64,000 nt of DNA, taken from contig JAFALK010000048.1 in assembly GCA_019234295.1 (NCBI GenBank), positions 26,560 to 90,559 of the forward strand. Direction: 5' to 3'. Made by a program: the position numbers and the translations under genes. The stretch comes from Roseateles sp. (lineage in GTDB: Bacteria > Pseudomonadota > Gammaproteobacteria > Burkholderiales > Burkholderiaceae_C). Below the pieces are notes generated by a model. It made no database searches and was not told the DNA's origin. It saw nothing but the letters and a program-made list of their open reading frames with translations. Below are positions 18,822 through 31,553 of this stretch, one piece after another; the stretch's first letter is position 1, and every line of letters starts with the position of its first letter.

Positions 18822-19957
18822 CATACCTTGAACGGTGCGTGTGCGGCGAGATCGTCGATGTAGTGCTCCATGGCGCGGCCCTCTCGCTCGAGGAATTCGC
18901 CGACCGCATTGCGGAAATCCGGGTGCGCGAGCCAATGGCTGGAATGCGTGGCGACGGGCATCAGGCCGCGCGCCATCTTGTGCTCGCCCTGGGCGCCACC
19001 CTCAAAGCGCTCATAGCCGTTCGCCATGCACCAGGCAAGCGGCTGGTAGTAGCAGGCGTCGAAGTGCAGCTGCGGGATGTGCTCCACGCAGCCCCAGTAG
19101 CGGCCGAAGGCGGCGCGCTGCAGTGGGTCGAGAGCGATCAGCGAGCAGGCTACGCGCTCGCCGCCGCGCTTGGCGACGAACATCAGCCAGTGCGCCGGCA
19201 TCGCCGCGGCCATGCGGGCGAAGAAGTCGCGGTTGAGATAGGGCGTGCTGTGATGGGCTCGGTAGGTCAGGCGGTAGCACTGGTGAAAGAAGTCCCAGTC
19301 CGCTTGCGTGATTTGCGTCCCGTGGCGCACCTCGAACTCGACGCCTGCCTCGCGCACGCGCCGCTGCTCCTGCTGGATCTTCTTGCGCTTGTCGCGCTGC
19401 ATGCTGGCGAGGTAGGCCGTGAAGTCCGCATGGCCCGAGGCCTGCCAATGGAACTGCACGCCCGAGCGGGCCAGCCAGCCAAGGCTTCGGGCCGCCGCCT
19501 GGTCGGCTTCGTCGCCGAACAGCAGATGGATCGAGGAGAAGTCCTGCTGCGAGGCGATCGACTGCAGGCCCTGAAGCAGCAGGGCGCGCGAGTCGGCGTC
19601 GAGCGCGAGCAGGCGGCTGCCAGGCACGGGCGTGAAGGGCACGGCGACGACAAGCTTGGGGTAGTAGTCGAGGCCGTGGCGCTGGTAGGCATCAGCCCAG
19701 GCCCAGTCGAACACGTACTCCCCGTACGAGTGGGTCTTGATCCAGGCGGCACACGCAGCGAGTAGCCGTTCGCCTTCCCTCAGGCTCAGCATCAGCGGTG
19801 CCCACCCGGAATCGGCTGTCGCCGAGCCCGAGTCGATCAGCGCCTGCAGGTACTCGTGGCGCATGAAGGGCGTCGGCTGTGCACTCTGCGCGAGCAGGGC
19901 GTTCCAGTCTTCGCGGGCGATGCGGGTGATGTGGTCGTCGATGCGCAGTTGGGGCAT
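18821..19957 (-). CDS. GNAT-fold acyltransferase-like protein (COG3146/DUF482)
   Basis: This 378-residue protein belongs to the 'peptidoglycan biosynthesis/recognition' FemX-like family. Typical segments are KTHSYGEYVFDWAWADAYQR, the basic QRDKRKKIQQEQRRVREAG, AHWLMFVAKRGGERVACSL and FEGGAQGEHKMARGLMPV. Such proteins have a double GNAT fold, but substrates are not established. ATG at 19957 is preferred over a TTG nine bases upstream. Its stop overlaps the T-tract of the ppa terminator, and it diverges from nadE by about 20 bp. Confidence 0.8.
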   Translation of the reverse strand: MPQLRIDDHITRIAREDWNALLAQSAQPTPFMRHEYLQALIDSGSATADSGWAPLMLSLREGERLLAACAAWIKTHSYGEYVFDWAWADAYQRHGLDYYPKLVVAVPFTPVPGSRLLALDADSRALLLQGLQSIASQQDFSSIHLLFGDEADQAAARSLGWLARSGVQFHWQASGHADFTAYLASMQRDKRKKIQQEQRRVREAGVEFEVRHGTQITQADWDFFHQCYRLTYRAHHSTPYLNRDFFARMAAAMPAHWLMFVAKRGGERVACSLIALDPLQRAAFGRYWGCVEHIPQLHFDACYYQPLAWCMANGYERFEGGAQGEHKMARGLMPVATHSSHWLAHPDFRNAVGEFLEREGRAMEHYIDDLAAHAPFKV

Positions 19958-19977
19958 AGGCGCCAAATGATGGCACG

Positions 19978-22728
<2,751 letters not shown>

Positions 22729-22732
<4 letters not shown>

Positions 22733-23226
22733 TTCTTCATCGGATCGAAGCTCACGAGGCGGGTGCCGCAGAGCAGGTCGTGTAAGAACTGACGGCTCGG
22801 GTGCAGGCGGGCGATCAGCACATAGGCCAGCACGCCGGCCGTCAGGCAGCCGAAGATGCCGCCCGTGGTCCTGAGCCCGGCGAAATGGGCGCTGGCCAGG
22901 GCCGGGATGAACCAGAGCCAGCTCAGCACGTAGCGGGCGAGTGCCCGCCCCTGGCTCAGTGGGCGGCCCAGGGTGTCGACCACCCGCAGGTGCCAGGCCT
23001 TCATCGCCACCGTCTGGCCGCCGTGCGACCAGAACCAGCCGAAATAGACGCCCAGCACGATGAACAGGAAGGCCTGGCCGGCCGCGCGGCCCTGCATGGC
23101 ATTGCGCTGCTGGGTCAGGGCTGAGAAGAGGTAGTCGGCAATGAAGAGCACGCCAAACAGCAGCACGCCTTCGTAAGCGAAGGCGGCCAGGCGTCGCGCC
23201 AGGCTGGGCGCAGCGATATCGGTCAT
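22729..23226 (-). CDS. RDD-family membrane protein
   Basis: This 165-residue protein has an N-terminal RDD-type signature (SLARRLAAFAYEGVLLFGVLF) and three or four membrane helices, with GGQTVAMKAWHLRVVD and the C-terminal HDLLCGTRLV typical of the family. RDD proteins are small inner membrane proteins with suggested ion-transport roles. Its start is 9 bp past the DUF3106 stop and it overlaps dgkA by 4 bp. Confidence 0.88.
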
Positions 23227-23234
23227 CAAAAAAA

Positions 23235-24053
23235 TCAGCGGGAAGTCGCCGCAGTGGGTTTCTTGGGCAGCAGGGTCTTGCTGTCCACCAGCTCGGGATC
23301 GGCCCAGACCTTGGCCTGGCCCACCTGCTGGTGCGCGGGCGGGATTGTCGCCTGAGTGATGAGCACCGTCGTGGCACCCGGCTTGGCCTGCACGACTGAG
23401 GGCGCCACGGCCTTGGGAGGCACCAGCCTGGGTGCCGGCGGCACCAGATTGGACTTGGGCTTGGCCTCGAGATCGGACGCAGTGCAACTGTGGCCCGTCA
23501 CGCAGGGGGGGGCGGCCTGCTTTCGCGCGGCCTTGGCGGCCAGTTCCTGGCGCTTTTCGGGCGGCAGGGCCTGATAGGCCTCCCACTTGGCTTCCCGGTC
23601 GCCGGACTTGTTGACCTGCTGGGCCCACCGGTAGCGGGCCCGGGCCTGCTGGCGCTCGGCCGGGGACAGGACGCCCCACGCACGCATGCGCTCATGCACG
23701 CGTTCGCGCTCCTGCGGGGGTAGAGCGGCGAAGCGCGGGGCAAGCTCCAGCCACTTGCTGCGCTGGGTGCCGTCAAGCTCGTTCCAGTCCTTCTGCAGCG
23801 GCTCAAGGGCCTGTTGCTGGGCGGGCGTGAGGCCGGCCCAGTCGGGCGCTGGCATCAGGGAGCCGGGCGGCCTGAGCTTGGCCGGCGCCGGCACGACCAG
23901 CGCGCTGTTAGCCCCAGCCGATGCCGCAGCCGCAGCCGCAGCCGTCTCCTGGGCCTGTGCAGGGGCTAGAAACGCACAGGCCGCCAGCAAGCCGGCGGCC
24001 TGAAACAGGGTGGTGAGTCGATGCCGTTCGTCGGGCCTATTGGTTTTCTTCAT
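23235..24053 (-). CDS. DUF3106 exported protein
   Basis: This 272-residue protein has a signal peptide (LAACAFLAPAQAQ), a low-complexity Ala stretch, a DUF3106 core of repeated LTPAQQQALEPLQKDWNELD, LPPQERERVHERMRAW and LSPAERQQARARYRWA helices (about residues 70-165), and a Pro/Val-rich tail. Each repeat resembles the zinc/periplasmic-sensor type 'L-P-ER' helices found in heavy-metal and envelope-stress sensors. It overlaps the DUF3619 gene by 17 bp and is probably controlled by the sigma factor encoded two genes upstream. Confidence 0.85.
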   Translation of the reverse strand: MKKTNRPDERHRLTTLFQAAGLLAACAFLAPAQAQETAAAAAAASAGANSALVVPAPAKLRPPGSLMPAPDWAGLTPAQQQALEPLQKDWNELDGTQRSKWLELAPRFAALPPQERERVHERMRAWGVLSPAERQQARARYRWAQQVNKSGDREAKWEAYQALPPEKRQELAAKAARKQAAPPCVTGHSCTASDLEAKPKSNLVPPAPRLVPPKAVAPSVVQAKPGATTVLITQATIPPAHQQVGQAKVWADPELVDSKTLLPKKPTAATSR

Positions 24054-24480
24054 CGCTCAAGTATTCGGAGAAGCCTGGATCGCTGTACGCGCTGGGCGGC
24101 AGCTTGTCGGACAGCAAGGCGGTGTCGATCTCGGCGGCGGCCAGCACCTGCTCGTACCACTGGCTGTGCTGGATCAAAAGCAGGCCGGCGACCAGGAGCA
24201 GCGGGGGAAGCACCGAGGCGAGCTTGAACCAGCGACTCGGACCTCCCAGCAGAGCCAGGCTCCTGCCCGAGCGCACCGCGCCGGTGGCTTCCACGGCCAC
24301 GGGAACGGTCTGCTGGCGGCGCGTGGCCCGGGCGCGGTCCATGGCCTGCTCGCGGGCGGCGCGCAGCCGCTCGGTCACGCTGTGCGGCAATTCTTCACTT
24401 TGCTCGGAAAGAGTGCCGGCCACGGCCATGCCGAAGCGGGCCATGCGCGTATCGAGTTCCTGCAGCGAGAGCTTGTTCAT
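24037..24480 (-). CDS. DUF3619 membrane protein, candidate anti-sigma factor
   Basis: This 147-residue protein has a cytosolic helical N-terminus (LQELDTRMARFGMAVAGTLSEQSEELPHSVTERLRAAR in pieces), one membrane helix (ASVLPPLLLVAGLLLIQ, about residues 89-105) and a short periplasmic tail. The single-pass layout, and an ATGA overlap with the sigma-factor gene directly upstream, fit an anti-sigma factor. That is inference; the family itself is uncharacterised. Confidence 0.8.
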   Translation of the reverse strand: MNKLSLQELDTRMARFGMAVAGTLSEQSEELPHSVTERLRAAREQAMDRARATRRQQTVPVAVEATGAVRSGRSLALLGGPSRWFKLASVLPPLLLVAGLLLIQHSQWYEQVLAAAEIDTALLSDKLPPSAYSDPGFSEYLSDEENQ

Positions 24481-25094
24481 AGCGTGATCCCCTTGGCCTT
24501 GAGCGACTTCGCCAGTGCACCGACCGCTCGGAAACAGTGCGTTTTCACGCTCCCTTCCGAACAACCCATGACCGCGGCCGTCTCGGCGACGTCCAATTCC
24601 TCCCAGTAACGCAGGAGGAAGGCTTCGCGTTGACGTGCCGGCAACTGGGCGACTTCCGCCTCGATGGCACGCAAGATCTGTTCCCGGGAAACCTCGTCCG
24701 CGGCGCTCAGCGACCCCAGGGCGCCGTCCTGGACTTCCAAGGATTCCAGCAGGTCGAAATTGTCGTCAGCGTCTCCGGACTCGAAATCCGACATGTTGCT
24801 GAACAGCGCGTTCCGGACCTTTTTGCGCCGAAACCAGTCCATTGTGGCGTTGGACAGGATGCGCTGAAAAAGCAGGGGCAATTCCGCCGCCGGCTTGTCC
24901 GCGTACTTCTCGGCCAGCCGGATCATGGCGTCCTGCACGATGTCCAGTGCGGCATCGTCGTCGCGCACCAGGTAGGCGGTACGCTTGAAGGCTCGGCGAT
25001 CAACCGTGCGCAGGAAGTCGTTGAGTTCTTTGTCGGTGGCCAAGTGGCAAGTGGAGGAAGGGCAAAAACCGGCGGGATTATGGCATTCGTCCAT
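24477..25094 (-). CDS. ECF-type RNA polymerase sigma factor
   Basis: The ORF gives up to 205 residues. Region 2 is visible in RRAFKRTAYLVRDDDAALDIVQDAMIRL and ATMDWFRRKK, and region 4 in LPARQREAFLLRYWEELDVAETAAVMGCSEGSVKTHCFRAV. The first 17 residues (rich in Cys/Pro) are atypical; a TTG at 25041-25043 would give a more family-like start (ATDKELNDFLRTV). It heads the operon with DUF3619, DUF3106, RDD and dgkA, and diverges from ilvI. It probably directs an envelope-stress regulon including itself, but no promoter motif was confirmed. Confidence 0.9.
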   Translation of the reverse strand: MDECHNPAGFCPSSTCHLATDKELNDFLRTVDRRAFKRTAYLVRDDDAALDIVQDAMIRLAEKYADKPAAELPLLFQRILSNATMDWFRRKKVRNALFSNMSDFESGDADDNFDLLESLEVQDGALGSLSAADEVSREQILRAIEAEVAQLPARQREAFLLRYWEELDVAETAAVMGCSEGSVKTHCFRAVGALAKSLKAKGITL

Positions 25095-25301
25095 TCACGT
25101 AAAGAGGTTTCGCGAATCGCGGAGGCTCATGCGCCATCAATCGGCATAATCGAAGGCTCGCAAAATGAAGTACTGGTCTTGAGCGTCGGCCCGATCCGGG
25201 TCGCCGCATATTCAGACCGCGCAGGTTCCGAGTCCGCCTCACGAGGGCGCGAGGAGGGGCACCGAAGGTTTTTCGTCAGAGAAATTCACAGAGGTTCGAA
25301 A

Positions 25302-27101
25302 ATGAACATGTCTAGCGCGGAAGTCACTCGTGCCCAATCGTCCAACGGACAGGCACCGTCGAATTCCTCTCCCACATCCTCCGCGGAGCTCAACGGCTCC
25401 GACATCCTCGTGCGCTGTCTGCAAGCCGAAGGCGTGCAGTTCCTCTGGGGCTATCCCGGCGGCGCAGTCCTCTACATCTACGACGCCCTGTATCGCAATG
25501 GCGGCATCCAGCACGTGCTGGTGCGCCACGAGCAGGCGGCTGTCCATGCGGCCGACGGCTATGCACGGGCGACCGGCAACGTCGGCGTGGCCCTGGTGAC
25601 CTCAGGCCCGGGTGTCACGAATGCGGTGACGGGTATCGCTACGGCCTATATGGACTCGATCCCCATGGTGATCGTGACCGGCCAGGTGCCCACACCCGCC
25701 ATCGGCTTGGATGCCTTCCAGGAATGCGACACGGTTGGCATCACTCGGCCTATCGTCAAGCACAACTTCCTCGTCAAGGACGTGCGCGACCTCGCCATGA
25801 CGATGAAGAAGGCCTTCCACATCGCCCGCACCGGCCGCCCCGGCCCGGTGGTTGTGGACATCCCCAAGGATGTTTCCATGGCCAAGGTGCCCGGCGAATT
25901 CGAGTATCCGAAGTCGGTGGAGATGCGCTCCTACAACCCGGTGCGCAAGGGGCACTCGGGCCAGATTCGCAAGGCCGTTCAGCTGCTGCTTCAGGCCAAG
26001 CGTCCCTACATCTATACGGGCGGCGGCGTCATCCTCGGCGAGGCCACGGCCGAGCTGCGCGAGCTGACCAAGCTGCTGGGCTATCCGGTCACCAACACCT
26101 TGATGGGCCTGGGCGCCTCGCAGGCCAGCGATCCGCAGTTCCTCGGCATGCTGGGCATGCACGGCACCTTCGAGGCCAACATGACCATGCAGAACTGCGA
26201 CGTCTTGCTGGCCGTGGGCGCGCGCTTCGATGACCGCGTGATCGGTAACCCCAAGCATTTCGGCTCGGTGGAGCGCAAGATCATTCACGTGGACATCGAC
26301 CCTTCGTCGATTTCCAAGCGCGTTCGCGTCGACATCCCCATCGTGGGCGACGTCAAGGAAGTGCTGACCGAGCTGATCCACCAGATCAGGGAAGCGCAGG
26401 CGCGCCCCGATGCCAACGCCATCAACGCCTGGTGGAGCCAGATCAACGAGTGGCGTCGCCGCGAGTGCCTGAGCTACAAGAAGTCCAGCGACGTGATCAA
26501 GCCGCAGATGGTCGTCGAGACCCTGTGGAACCTGACCAAGGACCGCGACACGTACATCACCTCCGACGTCGGCCAGCACCAGATGTGGGCGGCGCAGTTC
26601 TACCGCTTTGAGCAGCCGCGCCGCTGGATCAACTCCGGCGGCCTGGGCACCATGGGCGTAGGCCTGCCTTACGCGATGGGCATCAAGCTGGCCAAGCCGG
26701 AGTCGGACGTCTTCTGCATCACGGGCGAAGGCTCGATCCAGATGTGTATCCAGGAGCTGTCCACCTGCTTCCAGTACAACACGCCGGTCAAAATCGTCTC
26801 GCTGAACAACCGCTACCTGGGCATGGTGCGGCAGTGGCAGGAGCTGGACTACGGCAAGCGCTACTCGCACAGCTACATGGACGCGCTGCCCGACTTCGTG
26901 AAGCTTGCCGAGGCCTACGGACACGTGGGCCTCAAAGTCGAGAACCCGGCCGACGTGGAAGGCGCGCTGAAGGAAGCCATCCGGCTCAAGGACCGCACTG
27001 TTTTCCTGGACATCCGCACCGACCAGACCGAGAACGTCTGGCCGATGGTCCAGGCTGGCAAGGGCATTTCGGAAATGCTGTTGGGGGCCGAGGACCTCTG
27101 A
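25302..27101 (+). CDS. ilvI: Acetolactate synthase large subunit
   Basis: This 599-residue ThDP enzyme makes acetolactate or acetohydroxybutyrate. Seen are the catalytic Glu context (HEQAAVHAADGYARATG), a central FAD domain, and the ThDP motif GEGSIQMCIQELSTCFQYNTPVKIVSLNN. The first 27 residues are a Ser/Asn-rich extension before GSDILVRCLQAEGV. The frame is open far upstream, but the ATG at 25302 has GAGG before it and family length. The 200-bp leader shows no Ile/Val/Leu-rich peptide. It begins ilvI-ilvH-ilvC. Confidence 0.95.
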   Translation: MNMSSAEVTRAQSSNGQAPSNSSPTSSAELNGSDILVRCLQAEGVQFLWGYPGGAVLYIYDALYRNGGIQHVLVRHEQAAVHAADGYARATGNVGVALVTSGPGVTNAVTGIATAYMDSIPMVIVTGQVPTPAIGLDAFQECDTVGITRPIVKHNFLVKDVRDLAMTMKKAFHIARTGRPGPVVVDIPKDVSMAKVPGEFEYPKSVEMRSYNPVRKGHSGQIRKAVQLLLQAKRPYIYTGGGVILGEATAELRELTKLLGYPVTNTLMGLGASQASDPQFLGMLGMHGTFEANMTMQNCDVLLAVGARFDDRVIGNPKHFGSVERKIIHVDIDPSSISKRVRVDIPIVGDVKEVLTELIHQIREAQARPDANAINAWWSQINEWRRRECLSYKKSSDVIKPQMVVETLWNLTKDRDTYITSDVGQHQMWAAQFYRFEQPRRWINSGGLGTMGVGLPYAMGIKLAKPESDVFCITGEGSIQMCIQELSTCFQYNTPVKIVSLNNRYLGMVRQWQELDYGKRYSHSYMDALPDFVKLAEAYGHVGLKVENPADVEGALKEAIRLKDRTVFLDIRTDQTENVWPMVQAGKGISEMLLGAEDL

Positions 27102-27257
27102 TCCGGCCAAGCCGCCACGCGGCTGCTGCGTTACCGCGCACAGCCGACGGGGCGGCAGACCCGAGTCAGAACCCAGCCTGAAGTTCGAACATCGAAGAGC
27201 GTGGCCAAGGGCCGCCGGTTACCGCCGACGGTCTGAAGAGCGCGAAGGACGAGATAC

Positions 27258-27749
27258 ATGAAACACATCATTGCTTTGCTGATCGAGAACGAGCCCGGCG
27301 CGCTGTCGCGTGTGGTGGCCCTGTTCTCCGCCCGGGGCTACAACATCGAGAGCCTCACCGTGGCGCCGACCGAGGACGCCTCGCTGTCGCGCATGACCAT
27401 CGTGACCACGGGCTCCGATGAGGTGATTGAGCAGATCACAAAGCACCTGAACCGCCTGATCGAGGTCGTCAAGGTCGTGGACCTGACCGAGGGCGCCTTC
27501 ACCGAGCGCGAGCTCATGCTCATCAAAGTACGCGCCGTGGGCAAGGAGCGCGAAGAGATCAAGCGCACGGCAGACATCTTCCGCGGTCACATCATCGACG
27601 TGACCGAGAAGACCTACACGATCGAGCTGACCGGCGACGCCGGCAAGCTCGACGCCTTCATCGGTGCGATCGACCGCGCCGCCATCCTCGAAACCGTCCG
27701 CACGGGGGCCAGTGGTATCGGCCGCGGCGAACGAATCCTCCGCGTCTGA
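27258..27749 (+). CDS. ilvH: Acetolactate synthase regulatory subunit
   Basis: This 163-residue subunit has an N-terminal ACT domain (IALLIENEPGALSRVVALFSARGYNIESL) that binds valine for feedback control and a C-terminal domain of the same family. It lies 156 bp after ilvI, an unusually long gap within the operon, in which I see no convincing gene. ilvC follows after 40 bp. Confidence 0.96.
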   Translation: MKHIIALLIENEPGALSRVVALFSARGYNIESLTVAPTEDASLSRMTIVTTGSDEVIEQITKHLNRLIEVVKVVDLTEGAFTERELMLIKVRAVGKEREEIKRTADIFRGHIIDVTEKTYTIELTGDAGKLDAFIGAIDRAAILETVRTGASGIGRGERILRV

Positions 27750-27765
27750 ACGTACGCACACCTAA

Positions 27766-28806
<1,041 letters not shown>

Positions 28807-28825
28807 TCTGCATGCAAATGATGCG

Positions 28826-28850
28826 AAGGCCGCGCTTGCGCGGCCTTTTT
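28826..28850 (+). terminator. Terminator after ilvC
   Basis: AAGGCCGCG (28826-28834) pairs with CGCGGCCTT (28839-28847) and runs into a T-tract. An outer TGCATGC/GCATGCA pair lengthens the stem. Confidence 0.9.
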
Positions 28851-28876
28851 GCATGCATCAGTTATCCTCCCGCCCC

Positions 28877-29686
28877 ATGACCGATCCGATCCACGCCCCC
28901 GAGAATGCCGATGCCTTGCGCCCGCGTCGCAAGGGCATCTATGTCCTGCCCAACCTGTTCACCCTGGCCGCGCTGTTCAGCGGCTTTTACGCCATCGTCA
29001 TGGCCATGGCGGGCCGCTTCGAGCAGTCGGTCTACGGCATCTTCGCCGCTGCCGTGCTCGACAGCCTTGACGGCCGTGTGGCCCGCATGACGCACACGCA
29101 ATCGACCTTCGGCGAGCAGATGGACTCGCTGTCCGACATGGTCTCCTTCGGTGCCGCGCCGGCCCTGATCATGTATTCGTGGATGTTGCACGACCTGGGC
29201 CGCTGGGGCTGGTTCGCCGCCTTCGTCTACCTCGCCGGCGCCGCCCTGCGACTGGCCCGTTTCAACACGAACATCGCCGTGGTGGACAAGCGTTACTTCC
29301 AGGGCGTTCCCAGTCCGGCCGCCGCCGCGCTCGTCATCAGCCTGATGTGGGTCTGCGAAGACATGGGCCTGGCCCATGATCGCGCGCTGGCCTGGACGGC
29401 CTTCGGCTTCACGCTCTACGCAGGCCTGACCATGGTCACCAACGCTCCGTTTTACAGCTTCAAGGATTTCAGCCTCAAGCGCTCCGTGCCCTTTGTATCC
29501 CTGGTCGTCATCATGCTGGGCATCGCCCTGATCAACCTCGATCCACCGCGCGTGCTCTTCGGCCTCTTCTGTGTGTACGGGTTGTCCGGTTATGTGGTCT
29601 ATGCCTATAAGAAGGCGAAGGGGCGGCCGGTCAGCGTGATTGCCGTTTCCACCGATGAGCCGGACGAGGAAGGACTGCACCGTTGA
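28877..29686 (+). CDS. pssA: CDP-diacylglycerol-serine O-phosphatidyltransferase
   Basis: This 269-residue integral membrane enzyme makes phosphatidylserine, the precursor of phosphatidylethanolamine. The CDP-alcohol phosphotransferase motif DG-2x-AR-8x-G-3x-D-3x-D is seen in DGRVARMTHTQSTFGEQMDS. There are about six membrane helices. The start (MTDPIHAPEN) is the in-frame ATG after a short upstream extension. The gene lies between ilvC and leuA, the usual Burkholderiales arrangement. Confidence 0.94.
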   Translation: MTDPIHAPENADALRPRRKGIYVLPNLFTLAALFSGFYAIVMAMAGRFEQSVYGIFAAAVLDSLDGRVARMTHTQSTFGEQMDSLSDMVSFGAAPALIMYSWMLHDLGRWGWFAAFVYLAGAALRLARFNTNIAVVDKRYFQGVPSPAAAALVISLMWVCEDMGLAHDRALAWTAFGFTLYAGLTMVTNAPFYSFKDFSLKRSVPFVSLVVIMLGIALINLDPPRVLFGLFCVYGLSGYVVYAYKKAKGRPVSVIAVSTDEPDEEGLHR

Positions 29687-29703
29687 TGCTATATTCCTCA
29701 ACC

Positions 29704-29757
29704 ATGAACACGACGCGCGCTCTGCTCCTACTAGGCGATCCCCAACGGGAGCGCTGA
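29704..29757 (+). CDS. leuL: Leucine operon leader peptide
   Basis: A 17-codon ORF encodes [17 protein letters not shown] and ends at TGA (29755-29757). Codons 7-10 are CTG CTC CTA CTA (29722-29733); CTA is rare in such a GC-rich genome, which favours ribosome stalling when charged tRNA-Leu is low. It is followed by a rho-independent hairpin before leuA, the classic attenuation layout. Too short for routine gene callers, but position and content make it convincing. Confidence 0.85.
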   Translation: MNTTRALLLLGDPQRER

Positions 29758-29784
29758 TCGCACACGTCCTTCGTCTTCGATCTC

Positions 29785-29824
29785 AACGGCCCGTATGCAA
29801 CCTGCAGCGGGCCGTTTTGTTTTT
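29785..29824 (+). terminator. Attenuator terminator of the leuA leader
   Basis: Arms AACGGCCCG (29785-29793) and CGGGCCGTT (29808-29816) form a 9-bp stem followed by TTGTTTTT. ACGGG at 29745-29749, inside the 3' part of leuL, can pair with CCCGT at 29790-29794 and so block the terminator. A ribosome stalled at the Leu codons leaves ACGGG free; a ribosome at the stop codon masks it. Confidence 0.8.
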
Positions 29825-29863
29825 GGTGTCTGCGGTTGCGAAGAACCTCCTCAAGGAACTCCG

Positions 29864-31543
29864 ATGCTCAAGCAACCGAACCAGAAATACCGCGCCTTCC
29901 CACCCGTCGCCCTGGCCGATCGCCGCTGGCCCGACGCGCAGCTGACGCAGGCCCCGATCTGGCTGAGCACCGACCTGCGCGACGGCAACCAGGCCTTGAT
30001 CGAGCCCATGGACGTGCAGCGCAAGCTGCGCATGTTCCAGCAGCTCGTGAAGATCGGCTTCAAGGAAATCGAGGTCGGTTTCCCCTCGGCCTCGCAGACT
30101 GAATTCGACTTCATCCGCCTGCTGATCGAGGGCGGCCACATCCCCGACGACGTGACGATCCAGGTGCTGACCCAGGCGCGCTCGCACCTGATCGAGCGCA
30201 CCTTCGAGTCCCTGCATGGCGCCAAGAATGTCATCGTCCACCTCTACAACGCCGTGGCGCCCATCATGCGACGCGTGGTGCTGGGCACGGATGAAGACGG
30301 CATCGTCGCGCTGGCCACCGAGCACGCGCGGCAGATCAAGGATTGCGCCGCCAAGCAGCCGGGCACGGACTGGCGCTTCGAATATTCGCCCGAGATGTTC
30401 TCGGGCACCGAGCTGGCCTTTAGCAAGCGCGTGGTCGATGCGGTGACGGCGGTGTGGGGGCCGACGCCCGAGCGCAAGGCCATCATCAACTTGCCCTCGA
30501 CCGTCGAGCATTCCACGCCCAATATTTTCGCGGACATGATCGAATGGATGCACCGTCACCTCGAGCGCCGCGAGTCGATTGTGCTGTCGGTCCACCCGCA
30601 CAACGACCGCGGCACGGGCACGGCGGCCGGCGAGTTCGCGCTGATGGCGGGGGCGGACCGCATCGAGGGCTGCCTCTTCGGCAACGGCGAGCGCACGGGC
30701 AATGTGGACCTGGTCAACATCGCGCTGAACCTCTACACGCAAGGCGTTGACCCAAAGCTCGACTTCTCTGACATCGACGAAGTGCGCCGCTGCGTCGAAC
30801 ACTGCACGCAAATCCCCGTGCACCCGCGCCATCCTTATGTGGGCGACCTTGTCTACACCTCCTTTTCGGGCTCCCACCAAGACGCGATCAAAAAGGCCTT
30901 TGCGGCCCGCAAGGACGGCGACATCTGGGACATGCCCTATCTGCCCGTCGACCCCAAGGACCTGGGCCGCAGCTACGACGCGGTGATCCGCGTGAACAGC
31001 CAGTCGGGCAAGGGCGGCATCAGCTATCTCCTCGAGGCCGAGTACGGCCTGGAACTGCCGCGCCGGCTGCAGATCGAATTCAGCCAGGTGGTGCAGCAGG
31101 TGATGGATGACCAGGGCAAGGAACTCAGCGCCGCGGATCTCTGGCACATCTTCGAGCGTGAATACGGTGTCAGCCGGAATTCGATTGCCCAGCTTGTGAT
31201 CACCGAGCAGGATGACGTTGCGACCCTCAGCGCCGAGGTGCAGGTGGCCGGCCGCACGCTGAAGCTGCAGGGCACGGGCAACGGCCCGATCGACTCCTTC
31301 GTCAATGGCTTGGCGGCCAGCACGGGCCAGAACATCCGCGTGCTCGACTATCACGAGCATTCCATGGGCAGTGGCGCCGATGCACGCGCCGTGGCTTATC
31401 TGGAACTGCGCGTGGGCGACCAGACCCGCTTCGGCGTGGGCATCGATGCCAATATCGTGCGCGCCTCGCTCAAGGCGATCGGCTCGGGCTTCGCACGCAG
31501 CGCGGCGGCCGAGCAGGCATCTAGAATTTTGGCGAACTCCTGA
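29864..31543 (+). CDS. leuA2: 2-isopropylmalate synthase, long type (LeuA2)
   Basis: This 559-residue enzyme condenses 2-ketoisovalerate with acetyl-CoA. The N-terminal TIM barrel has [31 protein letters not shown] and a metal site of the HMGL family; the C-terminal 130 residues are the regulatory LeuA dimer domain. The sequence style is that of the actinobacterial/LeuA2 lineage, different from the second copy downstream. An AAGGAA site precedes the ATG. The leader peptide and attenuator lie directly upstream, and leuA starts 10 bp after its stop. Confidence 0.92.
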   Translation: MLKQPNQKYRAFPPVALADRRWPDAQLTQAPIWLSTDLRDGNQALIEPMDVQRKLRMFQQLVKIGFKEIEVGFPSASQTEFDFIRLLIEGGHIPDDVTIQVLTQARSHLIERTFESLHGAKNVIVHLYNAVAPIMRRVVLGTDEDGIVALATEHARQIKDCAAKQPGTDWRFEYSPEMFSGTELAFSKRVVDAVTAVWGPTPERKAIINLPSTVEHSTPNIFADMIEWMHRHLERRESIVLSVHPHNDRGTGTAAGEFALMAGADRIEGCLFGNGERTGNVDLVNIALNLYTQGVDPKLDFSDIDEVRRCVEHCTQIPVHPRHPYVGDLVYTSFSGSHQDAIKKAFAARKDGDIWDMPYLPVDPKDLGRSYDAVIRVNSQSGKGGISYLLEAEYGLELPRRLQIEFSQVVQQVMDDQGKELSAADLWHIFEREYGVSRNSIAQLVITEQDDVATLSAEVQVAGRTLKLQGTGNGPIDSFVNGLAASTGQNIRVLDYHEHSMGSGADARAVAYLELRVGDQTRFGVGIDANIVRASLKAIGSGFARSAAAEQASRILANS

Positions 31544-31553
31544 AGGACGGGCG

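Noticed and set aside
25095..25301. Possible attenuator leader for ilvI
   Set aside because: The only short frame (MRHQSA) has no Ile, Val or Leu run and no clear terminator precedes ilvI.
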